Assembly: GCA_947458455.1 (NCBI GenBank)
Contig: CANGYJ010000001.1
Location: 558,001 to 622,000 of the forward strand
DNA: 64,000 nucleotides
Reading direction: 5' to 3'
DNA from: Verrucomicrobiaceae bacterium
Lineage (GTDB): Bacteria; Verrucomicrobiota; Verrucomicrobiia; Verrucomicrobiales; Verrucomicrobiaceae
Of this stretch, positions 45,755 through 55,184 are shown piece after piece. The translations under genes were made by a program, and so were the position numbers. The stretch's first letter is position 1. Every line of letters begins with the position of its first letter. Under the pieces are notes generated by a model that saw only the letters and a program-made list of their open reading frames with translations, had not been told where the DNA came from and did no database searches.

Positions 45755-47494
45755 TCAGCGGGTCACGATCCAGTCGTTGAGCACCAGCACGTCCATCTTG
45801 GTGCGGAGGAAGCAGTCGAGGGCTTCCTGGGGTTTGCAGACGACGGGTTCGTTTTCGTTGAAGCTTGTGTTCAGGACGATCGGGACGCCGGTGATCTGGC
45901 GGTAGCTATCGATGAGGCGGTGGTAGCGCGGATTGGTCTCTTGGTGGACAGTTTGGAGGCGGCCGCTGCCATCGACATGGGTGGTAGCGGGCACTTGAGC
46001 TCGTTTGTCGGGTTTGACTTGGAAGACTTCCATCATGAAGGGCACATCGTCGTCTTGCTCGAACCATTCGGTGACGTATTCACGCATGATGGACGGGGCG
46101 AAGGGGCGGAAGGACTCGCGACGCTTGATCTTGAGGTTGAGGATGTCCTTCATGTCGGCGCGGCGGGGATCACCGAGGATGGAACGGTTGCCGAGGGCAC
46201 GCGGACCCCATTCCATGCGGCCTTGGAACCAGCCGATGACTTTGCCTTCGGTGATGGCAGTGGCGGTGGCTTTGCAAAGCTCGCCTTCGTCGTCATAGCG
46301 GCGGACGGTGCAGTTTTCGGCCTGGATGTCGGCGGCGCGGGAGTCGAGCAGCGATTTGATTTCGTCGTCGGTGGAGCGGGGCCCGACGTAGGCGTGATCC
46401 ATGACATATTTCGTCGGGTTTTGCTGCCTGCTGACGACAAAAGCAGATCCGATAGCACCACCGGCATCGCCAGCGGAGGCGGGGAGATACATGCGCTTGA
46501 AGGGCGAGTTGAGGTACACCTTGCCGTTGGCGACGGAGTTCATGGCGCAGCCACCGGCGAAGGCGAGGTCATCGCACCTATACTTCGCGTGGAGGCTTTG
46601 CAGCATGGCGAAGAAGGCTTCTTCATACATGGCCTGAGCGCTGCGGGCGAGATCGCGATGTTTCTGCTCCAAAGCGGCTCCTTTTTCGCGTTGGGGGCCG
46701 AAGAGCGCTTCCATCGGCTCCTTCTTATAGAGAGTGCCCACTTCGGGAATGCAGTTGTCCCAGGTGTAATGAACGTCCTCGTCGTGATGGCGGTAGTATT
46801 TGAGGTTGAGCTTGAAGGTGCCGTCGGGCTGGATGTGGACGAGTTCACGCATCTCCTTCATGTACTTGGGTTCGCCGTAAGGGGCGAGTCCCATGACCTT
46901 GTATTCATCGCCAAAGTAAGGGAAGCCGATGAACTGGGTGATGACGCTATAAAAGATGCCGAGCGAGTGCGGGAAATACACGCGGCCATCGATCTGGATG
47001 TCATTGCCCTGCCCCATGCCCCAGGTGGAGCTGGCGAAATCGCCAAAGCCATCAATCGAGAGGCACACGGCCTCATCAAAGTCCGAAACGAGGAAGGCGG
47101 AGGCAAGATGGGCCAGATGATGCTCCACATGATGCACTTTGGCCCGGAGCGTCTCGCCTTGAAAAGCAGCCTGAACGTTCTCCTCAAAGGAAGCGGCGCG
47201 TTTCATGTTCGCGAGGCGCTTGAAGATCAGGCTCAGGCTCGGGCGGCGGCGCAGGACGTAGAGGGCGCGGCGGAGGTTATTGACCTTCGGGTTTCGGTTG
47301 ATCGCGATGTGATCGACATCGCTCAATTTGAGCCCGGCATCCGCGAGGCACCACTTCATGGCCTCGGTGGGCAAACCGGACCAGTGTTTGATGCGGCGGA
47401 AGCGCTCCTCTTCAGCGGCAGCGATGAGTTTGCCATCTTTAACGAGGGCGGCGGAGGAATCGCCGTGAAAGGCGTTGAGACCGAGGACAATCAT
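45755..47494 (-). CDS. NodU/CmcH-family O-carbamoyltransferase
   Basis: 579 residues. The N-terminal Kae1-like domain shows NAFHGDSSAALV, VEHHLAHLASAF (metal site) and SIDGFGDFASSTWG. GGCAMNSVANGK and the C-terminal YrdC-like block with GRMEWGPRALGNRS and LNTSFNENEPVV complete the family. It adds a carbamoyl group to a sugar hydroxyl. Its stop lies 90 bp ahead of rfbA, in the same direction. Confidence 0.92.
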   Translation of the reverse strand: MIVLGLNAFHGDSSAALVKDGKLIAAAEEERFRRIKHWSGLPTEAMKWCLADAGLKLSDVDHIAINRNPKVNNLRRALYVLRRRPSLSLIFKRLANMKRAASFEENVQAAFQGETLRAKVHHVEHHLAHLASAFLVSDFDEAVCLSIDGFGDFASSTWGMGQGNDIQIDGRVYFPHSLGIFYSVITQFIGFPYFGDEYKVMGLAPYGEPKYMKEMRELVHIQPDGTFKLNLKYYRHHDEDVHYTWDNCIPEVGTLYKKEPMEALFGPQREKGAALEQKHRDLARSAQAMYEEAFFAMLQSLHAKYRCDDLAFAGGCAMNSVANGKVYLNSPFKRMYLPASAGDAGGAIGSAFVVSRQQNPTKYVMDHAYVGPRSTDDEIKSLLDSRAADIQAENCTVRRYDDEGELCKATATAITEGKVIGWFQGRMEWGPRALGNRSILGDPRRADMKDILNLKIKRRESFRPFAPSIMREYVTEWFEQDDDVPFMMEVFQVKPDKRAQVPATTHVDGSGRLQTVHQETNPRYHRLIDSYRQITGVPIVLNTSFNENEPVVCKPQEALDCFLRTKMDVLVLNDWIVTR

Positions 47495-47731
47495 GAATAA
47501 ATGGAGGTACGCTGCCGCCTTTGGTCAGGGTCAAAAAATGACGGACCAAAAGCCTTTGCTTGCCGGGGTTGTGGAAGGCTAATTTTCAGAAAAAAGAGGT
47601 CGAGTGTACCACGTTGGCCCAGAGCGCAAAGACAAAGTTCAGGGCAAAATCGCTCCGAAAAACCGGTTGAGCCTGATGCGAGCGAAATTCTTGCTGACCA
47701 GGCTGCCCGTACCGACTAAATAACCACTTCC

Positions 47732-49420
47732 ATGCCTGTGAATTCACCTTACTCACGCCTGACTTGGGCCGCTTTTGGCGGCCTGCTCCTCACCACTGCC
47801 CTGCCAGCTCAGGACGCGACATCCCCTACCAAGCCCGATCTCATGCAGGAAGGTCGCAAAAGCACCTTGGGCATGCGCTTTGTGCCCATTCCTGGCACTA
47901 CCGTACTCTTCTCCACCTACGAGACGAGGGTGAGTGAGTGGAACGAGTTTCTGAAAGCGAGGAAATTCCCCTGGTCCTTCCAGCCGCACTTCAAACAGGA
48001 AGTTAATCACCCCGTCGTCGGGGTAAATCTCCAGGACGCCATCACCTTCTGCAACTGGCTCACGGAAAAGGAGCGTGAGGAAAGCCTCATCAACAACGCC
48101 CAGTCCTACCGCCTGCCCACGCCGGAGGAATGGGATGCCGCTGCCGGGCTGGCGGCCGCCCGTAAGGGCAAAGCATTCACGGCTGAAGACAAGCTGGCCG
48201 ATAGCCAGACCTTCCTTTGGGGCCTGATCTGGCCCCCGCCCGCGAAAGCGGCGAACTACGCCGAGCATGAAATCGACGGCTATTCGGATGGCTACGAGTT
48301 CACCGCCCCAGTGGGACAGTTTACGGCCACCCCCGAAGGTCTCTATGACCTCGCAGGCAATGCCTGGGAATGGACTGAGAAGCCGGATGTGCGATCCACG
48401 CCCAAGGGTATCCTTCGGGGCGGCTCCTGGGCCTACTTTCGCCGGGAATGCCTCGTCAGCGGTTACCGCTACACCGTCCCGGCAGATATGCGCATGCCCA
48501 CCGTGGGATTCCGCTGCGTCTTTGAGGACAAACAGCGTACGGCCATGGTTCTGGCCGAAAACGCAGCTGCCAACAAGCAGAGCGTGGATGACCAAATCAA
48601 GCGCATGCGAGATGCGGACAGCACTGACAAAGCTGCCATCGATGCCCTCCGTCAGAAAATGGCTGGTGGTGGCGTTAGCTCCGAGCTTCCTGATCCCTCC
48701 AAGCTCTCTCCTGCCATTGCTGGCGGCACTTACACCAACACCCTCGGTATTCGTTTCGTCCCGCTGGAAGGTGGAGCCAAAGTCCTCATCGCCACCACGG
48801 AGACTCGCGTCCGAGATTACGAAGCCTGGCTGAAGGCCACCAATGGCACCTGGGTTAAAAAGCCGCCCTTCCTCCTCGGGGATACCCATCCCGCCGCCGG
48901 TATCTCCTGGGATGATGCCAAGACCTTCTGCAAGTGGCTCACCGAAAACGAAAGCAAGGTTCAGCTCATCCCCGCCGGGGCCACCTACCGCCTCCCTAAA
49001 GACCTCGAGTGGAGCCTTGCCGCCGGGCTGAAAGGCGAAACCGGGAAGGACCCCGCCGAGCGCCACCTGGCCGATAAGCTGCACTTCCCCTGGCCGATTC
49101 GCAGCGCCGAAGAGTGGAAGCCGCCCATCATGAGCGTCAATCTCGATGCCACCCGCGTCCCCGGTTTTAGCGACAGCTATTCCTACACCTCCCCCACGGA
49201 TAAATCGACGCCCAACTCCCTCGGCCTCCATGAGATCGGAGGCAACGTCTCCGAATGGATCGAGGACGCTTGGCCCGCAGCGGCTGATGAACGCGTCATC
49301 CGAGGCGGAAGTTGGCTCATGTTTGAGCATGACCGCCTCCTCACCTCCTCCCGCGAACACGCCGCGCAGACCAGCACCCGTGCCGATTTGGGCTTTCGTC
49401 TCGTGCTCGAACTCAAATAA
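47732..49420 (+). CDS. Secreted protein with two tandem FGE-fold (sulfatase-modifying factor) domains
   Basis: 562 residues with a Sec-type signal (AAFGGLLLTTALPAQ). Domain 1 (about 45-270) starts TLGMRFVPIPGT and ends RGGSWAYFRRECLVSGYR; domain 2 (about 330-560) starts TLGIRFVPLEGG and ends RGGSWLMFEHDRLLTSSR. True FGE has two cysteines in this last block; domain 1 keeps one and domain 2 none, so sulfatase activation is unlikely. It may be a binding or structural relative. The TPR gene follows after 39 bp. Confidence 0.9.
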   Translation: MPVNSPYSRLTWAAFGGLLLTTALPAQDATSPTKPDLMQEGRKSTLGMRFVPIPGTTVLFSTYETRVSEWNEFLKARKFPWSFQPHFKQEVNHPVVGVNLQDAITFCNWLTEKEREESLINNAQSYRLPTPEEWDAAAGLAAARKGKAFTAEDKLADSQTFLWGLIWPPPAKAANYAEHEIDGYSDGYEFTAPVGQFTATPEGLYDLAGNAWEWTEKPDVRSTPKGILRGGSWAYFRRECLVSGYRYTVPADMRMPTVGFRCVFEDKQRTAMVLAENAAANKQSVDDQIKRMRDADSTDKAAIDALRQKMAGGGVSSELPDPSKLSPAIAGGTYTNTLGIRFVPLEGGAKVLIATTETRVRDYEAWLKATNGTWVKKPPFLLGDTHPAAGISWDDAKTFCKWLTENESKVQLIPAGATYRLPKDLEWSLAAGLKGETGKDPAERHLADKLHFPWPIRSAEEWKPPIMSVNLDATRVPGFSDSYSYTSPTDKSTPNSLGLHEIGGNVSEWIEDAWPAAADERVIRGGSWLMFEHDRLLTSSREHAAQTSTRADLGFRLVLELK

Positions 49421-49459
49421 TCCCCGCCTCCTCGAAGCGCCAGCCACACAATCCGGTCG

Positions 49460-51238
49460 ATGAGCACGCCTGAGACTAGCCCTCCGTCCACTCCCCCCGC
49501 GCTTTCCGAGTCGGGCATCGCCGAGGAAACCTCCAGCCGCTTGCTGCTCTGGACCGCCATCGGCATGGTCATTTTCGCGGGCTTGTGGTGGCTGTATTTC
49601 GAAAATATCGCCGCTGGGGTAAGGGGCTGGTGGGGCCGCAGCTACATTGCCGAAGTGCGCCGCTTCATGACCGCTGAGGATTGGGCCAACGCTGCCCGCT
49701 CCCTCCATGAAGCCAACCGCTGGGCTCCGCAGGATACCGAGGTGCTGCGCATCGCCATCGATTTTGTCGAAAAGACCGGCTCCGAGCCCCGCACCATGAT
49801 CCGCTTCCTCTCGCAGCTCGACGAAAAGGGAGAGCTTTTGCCAAAGGAAATTTCCAGGCTCGGCCGCGCCTATGTGAATCTGCCTGACATCAAAAAGGCC
49901 CACGATATCTACGACCGCTTCACCAAAGACCAGCTCTCCAAACGCCCCGCCCTCGAGCTCCTCTCCGCCATCCAGAAGGCCGAAGGACTCGCCGCCCGCT
50001 CCTTCCTCACCCAGCGCCAAGCCCTCCTCGCCGATCCCGAGAATCCGGAGAGCGTCCTCGACCTCGCTCTCCTCGATGCCCGCAGTGGCGATCCTTCCCT
50101 CAGCGGCCCCGCCCGCGAGCGCCTTTGGCCCATCGCTCGAGGCGGTGGAGATCAGGCCGTCCCCGCCATCGAATTCCTCTCCCAGCACCGCCAGCTCACC
50201 GCCCAGGAGGCCATTGATCTCATGCTCCTCGTCGAAAACATCGGAGACAAGCTCAAGGCCGAATCCTGCCGCTTCAAAGTCCTCTCCGCCAATATCCGCC
50301 TCCATCCCCACGAGCGTGAGCAGATCGTCAATGAAGAGCTGCGCCGGTGGAAAGGCCGTCCCGCCGCCCATCTCCCGCCTCTTCTCGCCTGGCTGGCGGA
50401 GGAAAAACAGCATGAGCGCATCCTTCGCATGGTCTCGGACAAAACCGCTGCCTCCTACAGCTCCATCCTACCTCATTACGTCACCGCCCTTCGCGGCCTC
50501 GGCCAGTGGGGAAAGGTCAAAGTCCTCCTCTCCGGGCGCCTCGATCCCTCCTTTCCAGGTGTCCAGGCACGCATCTGGCTCGCCGAGGCAGAAAGCCACC
50601 TTAGCGACGATAGCAGCACCCCGCGCCACCTTCTCAACACCGTCTTTGACGAAACCGGCCGTGGCGAAAGCATGGCCGCCGCCCTCAAATCCGCCGAAAT
50701 GGCCGAATTCCTCGGCTACTGGGATCTCTCACGCCGCTTCTACCAAGGCGTCGCCAAGAAGCATGCCGGTGCTAGTCAGAACATGCTCCTCAAAGTCTAT
50801 GAGATGGCCCAAAAAGAGACCAACGGACTCGCCATGCTTCGCTCCAGCGAAGAACTCCTCCGCCTCAAGCCTACCGATGTCGTCTATCTCGACCGTGCCA
50901 ACTACCTCCGCCTCATCCTGGGCACCGATATTGAAGTCGCCATCCAGGCCCTCGATGCCACCCGGGACATCCCCGCCCGCCACATCACCCCGGACCGCCA
51001 CGTCGCCCTCGCCTTCCTCCGTGCCCTCTCCGCCTACCGACAGGCCCGCTACGGCGACATCGCCGCCGAGCTCGACCGCGTAAAATCCTACGACACCTTC
51101 CCCCCTGGTGCCCGCGCCGTCTATGCCGGCCTCCTCGCCATCTCAGGAAACACCTCCGGTGCCTTCCAGATCGCCGAAAAAGTCCCCCTCACCCTTCTCC
51201 TCCCCGAAGAGCGACGCTTCCTCGCCCGAGCACTGTGA
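49460..51238 (+). CDS. Membrane-anchored TPR-like protein
   Basis: 592 residues. A Pro/Ser-rich cytoplasmic start leads to one transmembrane helix (LLLWTAIGMVIFAGLWWLYF, about 28-48). The rest is all-helical with a repeated TPR-like spacing (AARSLHEANRWAPQ, AHDIYDRFTKDQ and so on). No catalytic motif. It lies 39 bp after the tandem FGE-fold gene and may be its partner (position only). Confidence 0.75.
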   Translation: MSTPETSPPSTPPALSESGIAEETSSRLLLWTAIGMVIFAGLWWLYFENIAAGVRGWWGRSYIAEVRRFMTAEDWANAARSLHEANRWAPQDTEVLRIAIDFVEKTGSEPRTMIRFLSQLDEKGELLPKEISRLGRAYVNLPDIKKAHDIYDRFTKDQLSKRPALELLSAIQKAEGLAARSFLTQRQALLADPENPESVLDLALLDARSGDPSLSGPARERLWPIARGGGDQAVPAIEFLSQHRQLTAQEAIDLMLLVENIGDKLKAESCRFKVLSANIRLHPHEREQIVNEELRRWKGRPAAHLPPLLAWLAEEKQHERILRMVSDKTAASYSSILPHYVTALRGLGQWGKVKVLLSGRLDPSFPGVQARIWLAEAESHLSDDSSTPRHLLNTVFDETGRGESMAAALKSAEMAEFLGYWDLSRRFYQGVAKKHAGASQNMLLKVYEMAQKETNGLAMLRSSEELLRLKPTDVVYLDRANYLRLILGTDIEVAIQALDATRDIPARHITPDRHVALAFLRALSAYRQARYGDIAAELDRVKSYDTFPPGARAVYAGLLAISGNTSGAFQIAEKVPLTLLLPEERRFLARAL

Positions 51239-51565
51239 TCCCTCGGCTGCAAGAGCCTCCTCCAGTGTGGTTCAGCCCTCTGGGCTGATCTGATGCAGTC
51301 CAGAGGACTTGCACCACACGATATCCGCCGAGCGATCCACCTCTTCGCCAGCGTATTCTCGGCCCCTCACCATGCCGCGCTGTCTTCTCATCTTGTCCTT
51401 GCTCATAGCCTCGGTGCTACATGCGAAAATCCCCCAACATCTCCCAGCCTAAGCACAAACCACCAAACCTACACCGACTTCGCCCTGCTTTGGGTGCGTG
51501 CTCAGGATTTGAGCAAGATCGCTTAACAGCAATAGCTGCCGCCAAGCAGCCGTAACCTCAACCGC
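51239..51565. other. Intergenic region with a hairpin and a signal-peptide-like stub
   Basis: TCAGCCC (51272-51278) pairs with GGGCTGA (51282-51288) as a short hairpin after the TPR gene, without a T run. An ATG at 51372 opens a 26-codon frame reading like a signal peptide (LLILSLLIASVLHA) that stops at 51452. It could be a remnant of a secreted-protein gene. Nothing else is seen. Confidence 0.4.
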
Positions 51566-53050
51566 ATGTCCCCCTTCGAACAACACCTCACGCAAACCCG
51601 CCGCGATTTCCTCGCGACGAGTTCGTGTGGGCTCGGGACGCTGGCGTTGGCGTCGTTGTTGAAGCAGGACGGGCTGCTGGCGGGGGAGTCCAGCAGCCCC
51701 GAGAATCCGCTTTCCACTCGGGTTTCGCATTTCGCGCCGAAGGCGGAGCGGTGCATCTTCATCTTCCTCGAAGGCGGGCCGTCGCAGATGGACCTCTTTG
51801 ATCCGAAGCCGTTGCTGAACAAATACGACGGCCAGCCGTTGCCGGACTCGATCGTGGGCAATGCGAAGTTTGCATTTTTGCAGAAGGAATCGGCCACGGT
51901 AATGGGCACGAGCCGCGTCTTCAAAAAGCACGGGCAGTGCGGCATGGAGATCAGCGATCTGCTGCCGCACATTGCCACCTGCGCCGACGACATCGCGCTG
52001 GTGCGCTCGATGCACACGACGCAGTTCAACCACCTCCCCGGCCAGCTCATGCTGAACTGCGGCGCGGCTTTGCTCGGACGTCCGAGCGTCGGCTCGTGGG
52101 TCACTTACGGCCTCGGCAATGCCTCGCAGGAGCTGCCGTCGTATGTCGTGATGGTGAGCAAGGGCCGCGGCCTGCCCGGCGGCAGCTCGACGTGGTCGAG
52201 CGGCTTTTTGCCGTCGTCGTATGCGGGCGTGATGTTTCGCAATGGAACCTCACCGGTTTTGAATCTCGCCAATCCCGATGGCATCACGCCGGAGATGCAA
52301 TCCGCCAGCATCCGTGCGCTGAACGACCTGAACAAACTCCAGCACGAGCACATTGGCGATCCAGAGATCGCCGCCCGCATCAACAGCTACGAACTCGCCT
52401 TCCGCATGCAAAGTTCGGCGCCTGAACTGGTCGATCTCAGTGGGGAATCGCAAGCCACGCTGGATGCCTACGGCGTGAATCGCATCGAGCCGCCCATCAA
52501 GAGCAACCTCGGCGGCATCGGCAATTTTCAAACGTTCTCGCGTCATTGTTTGAATGCACGACGCATGGTCGAGCGAGGCGTGCGTTTTGTGAACATCATC
52601 CACGCCTCGTGGGATCATCACAGCGCGCTCGATCCGCAGCTCGCGCACAATTGCCAGATGGTCGATCAACCCATCGCTGCACTGCTGAAGGACCTCAAAC
52701 AACGCGGCCTGCTCGACACCACGCTCGTCGTGTGGGGCAGCGAATTCGGCCGCACCGCGCTCGGCGAAAATCGCAAGGGCTTCAAGAAAGTCACGGGCCG
52801 CGATCACCATCCCGGGGCCTTCAGCCTGTGGATGGCTGGCGGCGGCATCAAAGGCGGCCAGGTGTATGGCGAGACCGACGACTTCGCCTGGCACGTCGCC
52901 CGCGATCCCGTGTCCATCCACGATTTCCACGCCACGATCCTGCACCTCTTCGGCCTCGATCACAACAAACTCAGCTACCGCTTCCAAGGCCTCGACTTCC
53001 GCCTCACTGGCGTGAATCCGGCGAAGGTGGTGAAGGGGCTGATTGCGTAG
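51566..53050 (+). CDS. DUF1501-domain secreted protein
   Basis: 494 residues with a twin-arginine signal (TRRDFLATSSCGLGTLALA). The DUF1501 (alkaline-phosphatase-like fold) body shows IFIFLEGGPSQMDLFDPKP, VRSMHTTQFNH, and a C-terminal VWGSEFGRTALGEN and GRDHHPGAFS with metal-site histidines. The family is common in Planctomycetes and Verrucomicrobiota, usually beside PSCyt (DUF1553) cytochrome genes, which are missing here. Substrate unknown. Confidence 0.93.
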   Translation: MSPFEQHLTQTRRDFLATSSCGLGTLALASLLKQDGLLAGESSSPENPLSTRVSHFAPKAERCIFIFLEGGPSQMDLFDPKPLLNKYDGQPLPDSIVGNAKFAFLQKESATVMGTSRVFKKHGQCGMEISDLLPHIATCADDIALVRSMHTTQFNHLPGQLMLNCGAALLGRPSVGSWVTYGLGNASQELPSYVVMVSKGRGLPGGSSTWSSGFLPSSYAGVMFRNGTSPVLNLANPDGITPEMQSASIRALNDLNKLQHEHIGDPEIAARINSYELAFRMQSSAPELVDLSGESQATLDAYGVNRIEPPIKSNLGGIGNFQTFSRHCLNARRMVERGVRFVNIIHASWDHHSALDPQLAHNCQMVDQPIAALLKDLKQRGLLDTTLVVWGSEFGRTALGENRKGFKKVTGRDHHPGAFSLWMAGGGIKGGQVYGETDDFAWHVARDPVSIHDFHATILHLFGLDHNKLSYRFQGLDFRLTGVNPAKVVKGLIA

Positions 53051-53113
53051 CTTCGATTGGCAATCGAAGCCTTGCTTCTTGACCAATTCACGGATTACAG
53101 TGAAAATCCGTGC

Positions 53114-53380
53114 ATGACTTACTCATCCACGCTCACCTCCAAGAACCAGACCACGCTGCCCAAGGCCATCGCTTTGCTGCTCGGCGTGCGGCCTCAGGCG
53201 ATGCTCTCCTATGAGGTCACGGAAGAAGGCAAAGTGCTACTCAGTGCCAAATCGGCCACGTTCAAGGACATCGCGGACAGTTTTCCGAAGAGAAAGCCTG
53301 CCAAACCGGTCACAGTCGAAGCCATGCGAAAGGCCGTCGCCACAGGAGCAGCCAAACGCTTCAAGAAATCCGCCAAATGA
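53114..53380 (+). CDS. AbrB/VapB-like antitoxin
   Basis: 88 residues from the ATG at 53114. STLTSKNQTTLPKAIALLL is the swapped-hairpin AbrB DNA-binding start, and the C-terminus is Lys-rich (AKRFKKSAK) for toxin contact. The stop overlaps the toxin ATG by 4 bp. An antitoxin that would bind its own operator; no palindrome was clear upstream. Confidence 0.87.
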   Translation: MTYSSTLTSKNQTTLPKAIALLLGVRPQAMLSYEVTEEGKVLLSAKSATFKDIADSFPKRKPAKPVTVEAMRKAVATGAAKRFKKSAK

Positions 53381-53769
53381 CCGGCATCGACACCAACGTG
53401 CTCATCCGCTACCTCGCGCAAGACGACGAGATGCAGTTGCGTGCCGTGCTCGCGATGCTGCTGAAGAAAAACGCGACCTTCTTCGTCCCGGATCTCGTGC
53501 TCGTGGAGGTCGATTGGGTGCTCAGCACGCTCTACCACTGGACTCCCGATGAGGTAGCCGAGGCCTTTGGCCGCCTGCTAACCGTTCACAACCTCATCTT
53601 CGAAGACGAGGGCCGCATTCGCGGTGCGCTGCGAGCCCTACGGCAAGGCGCGGATTTATCCGATGAGCTGATCGTGGACCGCTGCCGCGACATGGGCTGC
53701 AAATCACTGGCCTCATTCGATAAGGGCATGCTGAAGCGTCATCGTGGTTTCGTGGTAACGCCGGGTTGA
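53377..53769 (+). CDS. PIN-domain toxin (VapC-type)
   Basis: 130 residues. TGIDTNVLIRYL has the first acidic residue, DLVLVEVDWVL and LSDELIVDRCRDMGC carry further sites, SLASFDKGM the last one, so the metal-binding set of an RNase of the PIN family is complete. Translation is coupled to the antitoxin (ATGA). Confidence 0.9.
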   Translation: MTGIDTNVLIRYLAQDDEMQLRAVLAMLLKKNATFFVPDLVLVEVDWVLSTLYHWTPDEVAEAFGRLLTVHNLIFEDEGRIRGALRALRQGADLSDELIVDRCRDMGCKSLASFDKGMLKRHRGFVVTPG

Positions 53770-53841
53770 GCCTGGCATGGACAAGCCGAGTTGCTGGCTG
53801 CATTTCTATTGCATCCGCATACTCGCCTTCTTTTTTAATCT

Positions 53842-53964
53842 ATGTCAGTTCCGTCCTCCACGCGGGAGATCGGAAAGCCGACGCCGGATGCGAAGGCCAT
53901 TCGTGTGGCCCCACAGGCCGAAAAGGTGCTGATGGACGCGATGCGGCGGCGGCTGGCGGAATGA
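53842..53964 (+). CDS. Very small hypothetical ORF
   Basis: 40 codons from an ATG at 53842, hydrophilic with a basic C-terminus (MRRRLAE). No family, no clear ribosome site. It fills part of the gap between the toxin gene and hisC. May be chance. Confidence 0.25.
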   Translation: MSVPSSTREIGKPTPDAKAIRVAPQAEKVLMDAMRRRLAE

Positions 53965-54026
53965 CCTCAGATATTTTATCCGAAGGAGTGGAGCCGAGAG
54001 CTTGCCACAGGCCACATTCCGGCCAT

Positions 54027-54032
54027 AGGAGG
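54027..54032 (+). promoter_or_regulatory. Ribosome binding site of hisC
   Basis: AGGAGG lies 9 nt before the ATG at 54042 and decides this start over upstream in-frame starts. Confidence 0.75.
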
Positions 54033-54041
54033 CGGCACGCC

Positions 54042-55136
54042 ATGTCCATCTGGAACTTCGCCAACACTCAGCTCAAAGATCTCGTCGCCTACGAACCCGG
54101 AAAGCCCATCGAGGATGTCGCCCGCGAGCGCGGCCTGAAGCCGGAGGATATCATCAAACTGGCCTCCAACGAAAATCCTCTCGGACCTTCGCCCAAAGCC
54201 GTCGAGGCCATGAAAAAGGCGGTGGAAGAAGTTCACATCTACCCGGACGGCGCATCGTGGAAGCTGCGCCATGCGCTGGCCGAGAAGTTTGACCTCGAAA
54301 TGGGCAATTTCATCATGGGCTGCGGTTCCAACGAGGTGATCGAATTCATCGGGCATGCCTTCCTGAAGCCGGGTGACAACATCATCACCGCTGAACACGC
54401 CTTCCTCGTCTATAAACTCATGGCGAAGGTCTTCGGGGCCGACACCATCGAGGTGCCGGACCCCGGTTATGTGCATGATCTCGATGCGATGGCGGCTGCC
54501 ATCACGCCAGAGACGAAGGAAGTCTTCATCGCCAACCCAAACAACCCCACCGGCACGCTCGTCACACAGGAGCAGATCGACCGCTTCATGGCGAAAGTGC
54601 CCGACCATGTCGTCGTCGTGTTTGATGAGGCGTATTATGAATTCCTCGATAACCCACCGGACACGCTCAAATTCGTCCGCCAGGGCCGGAATGTTGTCGT
54701 TCTCCGCACCTTCTCGAAGATCCAAGGTCTCGCAGGCACCCGTGTGGGCTACGGCATCGCCAACAAAGAGCTCATCGATGTGCTTCAGCGCACGCGGCAG
54801 CCCTTCAACCTCAACTCCATCGCCCAGGCGGGTGCTCTCGCCGGCCTGCTGGACGAAGAGCATCAGGCCAAGACGAAGCGCATCACCGATGAAGGCCGCG
54901 ACTATCTCCAAGCGCAGTTTGGTGAGTTGGGCCTCGAATACCTCCCCAGCTACGCGAACTTCGTGCTCGTGAAGGTGGGCGATGGCAACGCCGTCTTCAA
55001 AGCCATGATGGACAAGGGCGTCATCGTCCGCGCCATGGCTGCCTACAAGCTTCCCGAATGGGTGCGCATCTCCATCGGTACCATGCCGCAGAATGAACGC
55101 TGCATCGAGGTGCTGAAGCAGGTGCTCGGCAAGTAA
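54042..55136 (+). CDS. hisC: Histidinol-phosphate aminotransferase
   Basis: 364 residues, class I/II PLP aminotransferase. LASNENPLGPSPKA, YPDGASWKLRHALAE, ANPNNPTGTL, FDEAYYEF and RTFSKIQGLAGTRVGYG (PLP lysine in SK) fit HisC, which makes histidinol phosphate from imidazole-acetol phosphate. The start at 54042 has a strong ribosome site. It is isolated from other his genes. Confidence 0.9.
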   Translation: MSIWNFANTQLKDLVAYEPGKPIEDVARERGLKPEDIIKLASNENPLGPSPKAVEAMKKAVEEVHIYPDGASWKLRHALAEKFDLEMGNFIMGCGSNEVIEFIGHAFLKPGDNIITAEHAFLVYKLMAKVFGADTIEVPDPGYVHDLDAMAAAITPETKEVFIANPNNPTGTLVTQEQIDRFMAKVPDHVVVVFDEAYYEFLDNPPDTLKFVRQGRNVVVLRTFSKIQGLAGTRVGYGIANKELIDVLQRTRQPFNLNSIAQAGALAGLLDEEHQAKTKRITDEGRDYLQAQFGELGLEYLPSYANFVLVKVGDGNAVFKAMMDKGVIVRAMAAYKLPEWVRISIGTMPQNERCIEVLKQVLGK

Positions 55137-55184
55137 GCCGCAACGCCCGCTTGTGCTCGCGGCGTTTGCGCCTTGTATGGCCGC

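Noticed and set aside
15615-47494. Exosortase/PEP-CTERM type locus
   Set aside because: The asparagine-synthase-like gene hints at it, but no exosortase, PEP-CTERM tail or typical Xrt partner was found.
47753-50413. 886-codon minus-strand open frame
   Set aside because: It lies opposite the FGE-fold and TPR genes, is Gly/Glu-rich and has no domain motifs; an antisense shadow.
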